11,642 nt of DNA, from contig JAFWDX010000413.1 in the NCBI GenBank assembly GCA_017515945.1, positions 1-11,642 on the forward strand, given 5' to 3'. Below are positions 6,787 through 11,642 of the stretch, one piece after another; position 1 is the first letter of the stretch, and every line of letters begins with the position of its first letter. The notes beneath the pieces are model-generated. The model saw only the letters and a program-made list of their open reading frames with translations, did not search any database and had not been told where the DNA came from. The DNA comes from Blautia sp. (GTDB lineage Bacteria > Bacillota > Clostridia > Lachnospirales > Lachnospiraceae). The position numbers and the translations under genes are program-made.

Positions 6787-7755
6787 TTACGAAATATTTT
6801 TACCCAGGACTGTCCCCGCAGGGATCCTGTACCCGCGCAGGAACGCATCCGCGCCCATCCTCTTTTTACCCTCCAGCTGAACCTCTGTAAGGATCAGGCA
6901 GCCTTTCCCGCAGGCCACACGGATCCCTTCCCGGTCTGCGGACAGCACGGTCCCCGGCACAGCGCCGGCATCCGGATCGTCAGGAAGCACACCCGCCTTC
7001 CAGATCTTTAAACTCCTGCCATCCAGGAAGGTATATGCGCACGGCCAGGGATCCAGGCCCCGGATCAGGCGCTCAAGTGACAGGGCGGGAAGGGAAAAGT
7101 CGAGCTCACCCATCTGTTTGGTGATCATTGCCGCATAGGGAGTCGTGCTCTCGGCCGGCTGCTTTTCCGGAGTAAGCCTGCCCTCAAACAGATCGGGGAT
7201 CGTCCTGATCAGGAGCTGTGCGCCGGCATCGGCCAGCTTGTCAAAAAGACTTCCGCCGGTCTCGTCCTCTGCCAGAGGGATCACCGTCCGGGCCAGGATA
7301 TCGCCGGTATCCAGACCCGCATCCATCTGCATGATCGTCACTCCGGACTCCTTATCCCCGTTTATCACGGCATGCTGAATCGGCGCGGCACCTCTGTATG
7401 CGGGAAGCAGCGAGGCATGGATATTGATGCACCCAAAAGGCGGCGTCTTAAGGATCGCCTCCGGCAGGATCCGGCCATAGGCCGCCACAACGATCAGATC
7501 CGGCTGTGCCTGTGCCAGCCTGGCCAGAAACGCGGGATCCTTTACCTTTTCAGGCTGCCATACCGGAATGCCTGCTTCCTCAGCGGCCGTCTTTACAGGA
7601 GGCGGGACCAGCGCCCCGCTGCGCCCCTTCGGCCGGTCCGGCTGGGTCACGACTGCCGAAACGGTATAACCCGCTTCGATCAATGCCTTGAGTGCCGGTA
7701 CTGCAAAATCCGGTGTGCCCATATAGATCAGCCGTCTGTCATTTATTTCCTTCAT
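6787..7755 (-). CDS. fmt: Methionyl-tRNA formyltransferase Fmt
   Basis: Transfers a formyl group from 10-formyltetrahydrofolate to Met-tRNA(fMet), enabling bacterial translation initiation. The protein has 322 aa, close to the usual 310-320. The Rossmann-like catalytic domain begins YMGTPDFAVPAL (11-22), includes VTQPDRPKGRSG (36-47) and the active-site segment NIHASLLPAYRGAAPI (111-126) with N111 and H113, then MDAGLDTGD (144-152) with catalytic D149. A C-terminal OB-like tRNA-binding domain follows from about 210 (GLDPWPCAYTF, near 233-243). The ATG at 7755-7753 is chosen because MGTPDF follows within 12 residues; AAGGTGAGGAGG abuts it, so the effective SD is probably the AAGGTGA part. The start overlaps def by 17 nt. 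def-fmt pairing is near universal because the two enzymes remove and add the same formyl group. Confidence 0.96.
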   Translation of the reverse strand: MKEINDRRLIYMGTPDFAVPALKALIEAGYTVSAVVTQPDRPKGRSGALVPPPVKTAAEEAGIPVWQPEKVKDPAFLARLAQAQPDLIVVAAYGRILPEAILKTPPFGCINIHASLLPAYRGAAPIQHAVINGDKESGVTIMQMDAGLDTGDILARTVIPLAEDETGGSLFDKLADAGAQLLIRTIPDLFEGRLTPEKQPAESTTPYAAMITKQMGELDFSLPALSLERLIRGLDPWPCAYTFLDGRSLKIWKAGVLPDDPDAGAVPGTVLSADREGIRVACGKGCLILTEVQLEGKKRMGADAFLRGYRIPAGTVLGKNIS

Positions 7756-8239
7756 CCTCCTCACCTTCTTCGTCTTCCTCGTACTGAGCCTCATGCAGCT
7801 CTCCCTCCACCAGGGATGTGTACATGACGCCGTTTAAATGGTCCAGTTCATGACAGAGGGCTCTGGCCAGCAGTTCTTCACCCTCCACGCGGACAGGCTT
7901 CATATTCTCGTCAAAGGCTTCCACGATCACGTGATTCGGACGTGTGACCTGCCCGGCCAGCCCCGGAACGCTCAGGCATCCTTCATCTCCGGTCTGTTCA
8001 CCCTCCTGCATGGTCATCACAGGATTGACCAGCACGATGGGGCCCTCTCCGACGTCGATGACGACGATCTGTCTGAGGATACCCACCTGAGGCGCAGCCA
8101 GCCCTACGCCATTGGCGTCATACATCGTCTCCAGCATGTCCTCGACCAGCTGCCTGAGCCTGGGCGTCATGGTTTCCACTTTGCGGCATTTTTTTTCAAG
8201 AACCGGATCCCCTTCCAGTCGAATCGTTCTCAGCGCCAT
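7739..8239 (-). CDS. def: Peptide deformylase Def
   Basis: Metallo-enzyme (Fe2+ or Zn2+) that removes the N-formyl group from new proteins at the ribosome exit. The 166 aa carry the three family motifs: GVGLAAPQ (44-51), EGCLS (86-90, metal ligand C88) and HELDH (130-134, ligands H130 and H134, catalytic E131). The protein begins MALRTIRLEGDPVL, the standard start, at ATG 8239-8237, with AAAGGAGA about 8 nt upstream. The last 14 residues or so (from about 153) are almost all Glu, Asp and Gly and have no conserved motif; this tail coincides with the ribosome-binding region of fmt, which overlaps def by 17 nt. It lies 54 nt after priA. All catalytic residues are present. Confidence 0.96.
   Translation of the reverse strand: MALRTIRLEGDPVLEKKCRKVETMTPRLRQLVEDMLETMYDANGVGLAAPQVGILRQIVVIDVGEGPIVLVNPVMTMQEGEQTGDEGCLSVPGLAGQVTRPNHVIVEAFDENMKPVRVEGEELLARALCHELDHLNGVMYTSLVEGELHEAQYEEDEEGEEDEGNK
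7756..7767 (-). promoter_or_regulatory. fmt ribosome binding region inside def
   Basis: The purine-rich AAGGTGAGGAGG lies in the def coding sequence directly before the fmt ATG. The AGGAGG part touches the start codon, too close for usual spacing, so pairing through AAGGTGA is more likely. It encodes part of the acidic tail of Def. Confidence 0.5.
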
Positions 8240-8269
8240 AAAATCATTCTCCTTTAATCACACATGGAC

Positions 8270-8287
8270 GGGCGCGGCGAACCGCCC
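8270..8287 (-). promoter_or_regulatory. GC-rich inverted repeat in priA-def gap
   Basis: GGGCG (8287-8283, minus strand) and CGCCC (8274-8270) can pair around an 8-nt loop, with alternative internal pairing GGCG-GTT-CGCC. It lies just after the priA stop and about 30 nt before the def start. No T-run follows, so it is not a canonical terminator. It may be an RNA processing or pause element, or chance in GC-rich DNA. Confidence 0.25.
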
Positions 8288-8293
8288 CATCCC

Positions 8294-10528
8294 TCACTGC
8301 ATGTCATACTGTATGGTTATATCTTCAAACCCTTCGTTCATCGCTATGTAGCGGTCGAGCCGTTCTCTCACGGCATCCAGCGCAGATGCCTGCGCATGCT
8401 TGAGATACAGCACCCGATAGTAAACATCCCGTACTTTCTCAACGGCGGCAGGTGCCGGGCCGATCACATGCAGGCTCGCCGGCGGATGCAGCTTTCCGAT
8501 GAACATACGCAGACAGTTCATGGCCAGGGTCAGCTGATCCTGATCTGCACAGCTCCCCAGTACAGCCATCAGATGTGCCGCAGGGGGATAATCCATCAAT
8601 GAACGGAAGCTCATTTCCTCATTATAAAATGCTTCATAATCCTGCCGGGCCGCTGCCCGGATACTGTAATGCTCCGGATGGTATGTCTGGAACAGCGCTT
8701 TACCCTCCTTGCTCCCGCGTCCTGCGCGTCCGGCTGCCTGGGCCAGCAGCTGATAGGTCCGTTCCGCCCCTCTGAACCCGTCGCTTCCCAGCGACAGATC
8801 AGCGGCCAGAGCTCCGACCAGGGTCACGTCAGGGAAATCATGTCCCTTCACGATCATCTGGGTTCCGATGAGGATGTCCGCTTCGTGCCTGGCGAAGGAA
8901 GAAAGGATCTTTTCATAGCTGCCCTTGGTTCTGGTGGTGTCATAATCCATCCTGAGTATGCGGCTTTGCGGAAGGAGATCCCGGACTGTCTTTTCCACCT
9001 GCTGGGTGCCTGCCTTGAAACCGCCGATATGGGGCGAACCGCAGACGGGACAGACCGTGAGCCTGGGTGTCTCATACCCGCAGTAATGACAGATCATCCT
9101 GCCGTTGTTGTGCTCGGAGAGCGCCACATCGCAGTGCGGACACTTGATCACCTCCCCGCAGTTCCTGCAGGAGACAAAAGCCGCATATCCGCGGCGGTTC
9201 AGAAAGAGCATGGCCTGATTCCCGTGCTCCAGACAGTCTGCGAGCTCCTGCTGCAGCGTCCGGCTGAGGATCGACCGGTTTCCTTTTCTGAACTCCTGCC
9301 GCATATCCACGATCTTTACAGGAGGCAGAGTGAACACCCCGTACCTTGCATCCATCCGGACCAGACGATATGTACCTTCCATTGCCCGGCTATAAGCCTC
9401 CAACGAGGGCGTCGCCGAACCCAGCAGGACTCTGGCATCCTCCATCAGAGCTCTCTGTACGGCTGTCTCCCTGGCGTGATACCTGGGGGACTGTTCGCTC
9501 TTGTAGGTCGTCTCGTGCTCTTCATCGATGATGATCAGGCCCAGATCCGGGAACGGGGTAAACAGTGCGGAACGGGGTCCCACCATCACGCTGCTCTCGC
9601 CGTCCCGGGCCCTGCGCAGCTGCTCATATCGTTCTCCTCTGGACATGCGGGAATTGAGGACCGATACCCTGCTGCCGAATCTGGCATAAAAACGGTTGAC
9701 CGTCTGATATGTCAAAGCGATCTCCGGTATAAGGACAATGACCTGGCGGCCTGCTGCCAGGACCCGCTCGATCACTTCCATATAGATCAGGGTCTTTCCG
9801 CTCCCTGTCACACCCTGCAGCAGGACCGGCCTGCGCAGTCCCCGGGGATCTGTCACCGCAAACTCCTCCAGGATCTGATTCAGTGCGGCACGCTGGTTTT
9901 CTGTCAGTTCAGGGGCGGTGTTCTTTTTTGTTTCCTGCCCGCCATAGTCGATTAAGCCCTGAGAGATCTCTGTCCGGACCTCGGCGAGACCATTTTCTGT
10001 CAGATAAGTCAGGACGCCGGGCGTCATCCCGAGTTCCCGCGAGGCAGCCGCCCAGGGAATCGATTCCTGCGTAAGCAGGGCCTGCAGGATGCGCGTCCTC
10101 GCCCTGTACCGTGAGGAGGAGTACTTTTCAAGCTGCTCCGTGATCACCTGGGGATCAGCCAGCCTGACCAGGATCCGTGCCTGCCTTGTTTCTACCTTTT
10201 CCCGGACCGGAAGCACCGTGCGCGAAGCCTGGAACATGGTGGAGCCATAAGTCTCTTTCATCCAGCCCGCGAGGGCGATCAGCCTGCCGTCCCCGGTACT
10301 CTCTCTGGTACATACTTCGCGGATCTCCTTGAGCATCTGCGGCGGCAGCGTACAGGTATCCGAGAGATCAACGACATAGCCCTTGCGTTCCCTGTCACCT
10401 CTGCCAAATGGTATGCGGACGACGGCTCCGATAAAAACAGCCCCGGTCATCTCTTCCGGTACGATATAGGAAAAGGTATGGTCGAGGGCCTCCTGGGATA
10501 TATCCACGATCACCTGCGCGTACAGCAT
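8294..10528 (-). CDS. priA: Primosomal replication-restart helicase PriA
   Basis: ATP-dependent 3'-5' DNA helicase that recognises stalled forks and reloads the replisome. The 744 aa match the family length. An N-terminal DNA-binding region (1 to about 105; YAQVIVDI...DHTFSYIVP) and a winged-helix-like linker (about 140-185) precede the helicase core: Walker A GVTGSGKT (239-246), DEEH (335-338), GSATPS (370-375). The zinc-binding insert has all eight cysteines as four CxxC pairs: C454/C457, C463/C466, C480/C483 and C493/C496. The second helicase lobe shows GTQMIVKGHDFPDVTLVG (555-572) and QAAGRAGRG (597-605). The ATG at 10528-10526 overlaps the murE stop by one base (TAATG), with GGGAAAGGG just upstream, which suggests translational coupling. 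It leads the classical priA-def-fmt block and is intact. Confidence 0.97.
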   Translation of the reverse strand: MLYAQVIVDISQEALDHTFSYIVPEEMTGAVFIGAVVRIPFGRGDRERKGYVVDLSDTCTLPPQMLKEIREVCTRESTGDGRLIALAGWMKETYGSTMFQASRTVLPVREKVETRQARILVRLADPQVITEQLEKYSSSRYRARTRILQALLTQESIPWAAASRELGMTPGVLTYLTENGLAEVRTEISQGLIDYGGQETKKNTAPELTENQRAALNQILEEFAVTDPRGLRRPVLLQGVTGSGKTLIYMEVIERVLAAGRQVIVLIPEIALTYQTVNRFYARFGSRVSVLNSRMSRGERYEQLRRARDGESSVMVGPRSALFTPFPDLGLIIIDEEHETTYKSEQSPRYHARETAVQRALMEDARVLLGSATPSLEAYSRAMEGTYRLVRMDARYGVFTLPPVKIVDMRQEFRKGNRSILSRTLQQELADCLEHGNQAMLFLNRRGYAAFVSCRNCGEVIKCPHCDVALSEHNNGRMICHYCGYETPRLTVCPVCGSPHIGGFKAGTQQVEKTVRDLLPQSRILRMDYDTTRTKGSYEKILSSFARHEADILIGTQMIVKGHDFPDVTLVGALAADLSLGSDGFRGAERTYQLLAQAAGRAGRGSKEGKALFQTYHPEHYSIRAAARQDYEAFYNEEMSFRSLMDYPPAAHLMAVLGSCADQDQLTLAMNCLRMFIGKLHPPASLHVIGPAPAAVEKVRDVYYRVLYLKHAQASALDAVRERLDRYIAMNEGFEDITIQYDMQ

Positions 10529-11642
10529 TATGCCCTTTCCCTGAGAATATCCGCTATGATCACCCGTTCATCCATCGGGTATTTTTTGCCCTTGATCTCC
10601 TGGTAATCCTCATGGCCCTTACCCGCGAGGACAATGATATCACCCTTCTGTCCATGGTCGATCGCATAGGCGATCGCCTCTCTGCGGTCCGGAATCTCGA
10701 TATATTTTCCCTGTGTCCTGCCGATCCCCGTTTTGATGTCGTCTATGATGGCCTGAGGCTCTTCATCCCTGGGATTGTCCGACGTAATGATCGTCAGATC
10801 CGCCAGCCTGCCTGAGACCTCGCCCATTTCAAACCTGCGCAGGCGAGAACGGTTGCCTCCACAGCCGAACAGGCAGACAAGTCTCGCCGGATGATACTCC
10901 TTCAGCGTCGTCAGCAGGCTCTCCAGTGCCATCGCATTGTGTGCATAGTCGATCATCAGGGTAAAATCATCGGATACCTTGACCATCTCGATCCGCCCTT
11001 TGACCTTGGCCTGGGCAAGGGCTCTGCAAATATCCTCCCTGGACACACCGAAATGGCGGCACAGCGCAATGGCCGTCAGGGAATTATAGATACTGAATTT
11101 GCCGGGTATGTCGATCTGAACCGGAAAATCCATCAGGCCGTCAAGCCGGTAAGCAATGCCCAGCACACCGTTCTCATTGGTAAGCCGCGCATCCTTTGCC
11201 CGCAAATCCGCCTCATCCGAAAAGCCATAGGTCTCCAGTTGGCAGGTGTGATCGCGGATCACACGGTCGAAATGGGCGTCGTCCCTGTTGACGATACCGA
11301 CCCTGCACTGGGAAAGGAGGAGCGCCTTGCAGGAAAGGTAATGCTCGAAATCCCGGTGCTCTCCTTCTCCGATGTGGTCCGGTTCAATATTGGTAAAAAT
11401 GCCGTAATCAAAGACAAAGCCCTGTGTCCTGTGCAGCATCAGCGCCTGTGAAGAGACCTCCATCACGACCGTATCGCATCCGGCGTCGGCCATCCTGCGG
11501 AAATACTCCTGTACCAGATAGGACTCGGGTGTCGTGTTGAGCGCCGGTATATGTTCTTCACCGATGATGGCTTCGATCGTCCCGATCAGTCCGACCTTGT
11601 GCCCCGCATTCTCCAGTATGGAGCGGATCATGTAGGTGGTGG
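10528..11642 (-). CDS. murE: UDP-N-acetylmuramoyl-tripeptide synthetase MurE (partial, 5' end outside window)
   Basis: Cytosolic ATP-dependent ligase adding the third amino acid to UDP-MurNAc-L-Ala-D-Glu. The last 370 residues are here; the UDP-binding N-terminal domain and the P-loop are cut off, since the fragment opens with TTYMIRSILE, which normally follows GKTT. Visible motifs, numbered from that first Thr: NTTPES (35-40), MEVSSQAL (60-67), PDHIGEGEHRDFEHY (87-101), K105 as the probable carbamylated lysine, DYAHN (231-235), GCGGNRSR (259-266), SDNPR (287-291) and GKGHE (340-344). The DNPR arginine is the known hallmark of enzymes that add meso-diaminopimelate; lysine-adding MurE lacks it. 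The internal ATG at 11631 is not the start, because the frame remains open and conserved through the edge. Some Clostridia have two murE copies, so this may not be the only one. Confidence 0.93.
   Translation of the reverse strand, partial: TTYMIRSILENAGHKVGLIGTIEAIIGEEHIPALNTTPESYLVQEYFRRMADAGCDTVVMEVSSQALMLHRTQGFVFDYGIFTNIEPDHIGEGEHRDFEHYLSCKALLLSQCRVGIVNRDDAHFDRVIRDHTCQLETYGFSDEADLRAKDARLTNENGVLGIAYRLDGLMDFPVQIDIPGKFSIYNSLTAIALCRHFGVSREDICRALAQAKVKGRIEMVKVSDDFTLMIDYAHNAMALESLLTTLKEYHPARLVCLFGCGGNRSRLRRFEMGEVSGRLADLTIITSDNPRDEEPQAIIDDIKTGIGRTQGKYIEIPDRREAIAYAIDHGQKGDIIVLAGKGHEDYQEIKGKKYPMDERVIIADILRERA

Noticed and set aside
8669..9955. Long open frame on the plus strand antisense to priA (428 codons)
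   Set aside because: Opposite the conserved helicase motifs of priA; no domain, SD or sensible composition. Treated as a shadow.
1..11642. A novel multi-gene system, mobile element, CRISPR array or RNA gene
   Set aside because: All ten main genes belong to well-known families in a standard order with uniform codon use. I saw no direct repeats, transposase motifs, spaced repeats or tRNA/rRNA-like sequence.

Overview
The window is a housekeeping stretch of a Gram-positive, Bacillota-type chromosome, most likely a Clostridia/Lachnospiraceae-like anaerobe with moderately high GC. This rests on gene order (priA-def-fmt-[Zn peptidase]-rsmB-rlmN-stp-prkC-rsgA is the classic Bacillota arrangement), a PASTA-type Ser/Thr kinase, a MurE with the DNPR motif typical of meso-diaminopimelate enzymes, strong AGGAGG-type ribosome binding sites and some GTG starts. 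The genus cannot be fixed from sequence alone.

All ten recognised genes lie on the minus strand and read from right to left: murE (5' end cut by the right edge), priA, def, fmt, a membrane zinc metallopeptidase of the YugP type, rsmB, rlmN, a PP2C phosphatase (stp/prpC), the PASTA kinase prkC, and rsgA (3' end cut by the left edge). Spacing is tight: murE/priA share one base (TAATG), def/fmt overlap by 17, the peptidase/rsmB by 8, rsmB/rlmN are 4 apart and prkC/rsgA 3 apart. The largest gaps are 53 to 87 bases. No convincing promoter or intrinsic terminator is visible, so the block looks like one long operon or a few nested ones. No stretch over 300 bases lacks a gene.

The genes fall into linked tasks. 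MurE makes a cell-wall precursor. PriA restarts stalled replication forks. Def and Fmt remove and add the formyl group of initiator methionine. RsmB, RlmN and RsgA modify or mature the ribosome. Stp and PrkC are an opposing phosphatase/kinase pair that senses muropeptides through extracellular PASTA repeats and is known in relatives to act on cell-wall and translation factors.

I found no mobile element, CRISPR array, RNA gene or foreign-looking segment, and no undescribed multi-gene system. The most unusual local structure is in the stp-prkC gap: a perfect 9-bp inverted repeat whose 18-nt loop holds a complete Shine-Dalgarno sequence and an ATG opening a 23-codon frame that runs into prkC out of phase. 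It could be a translated leader controlling the kinase. Other points of modest interest are the acidic tail of Def that overlaps the fmt ribosome binding region, the serine-rich activation loop and extra C-terminal domain of PrkC, and small hairpins at two gene junctions.
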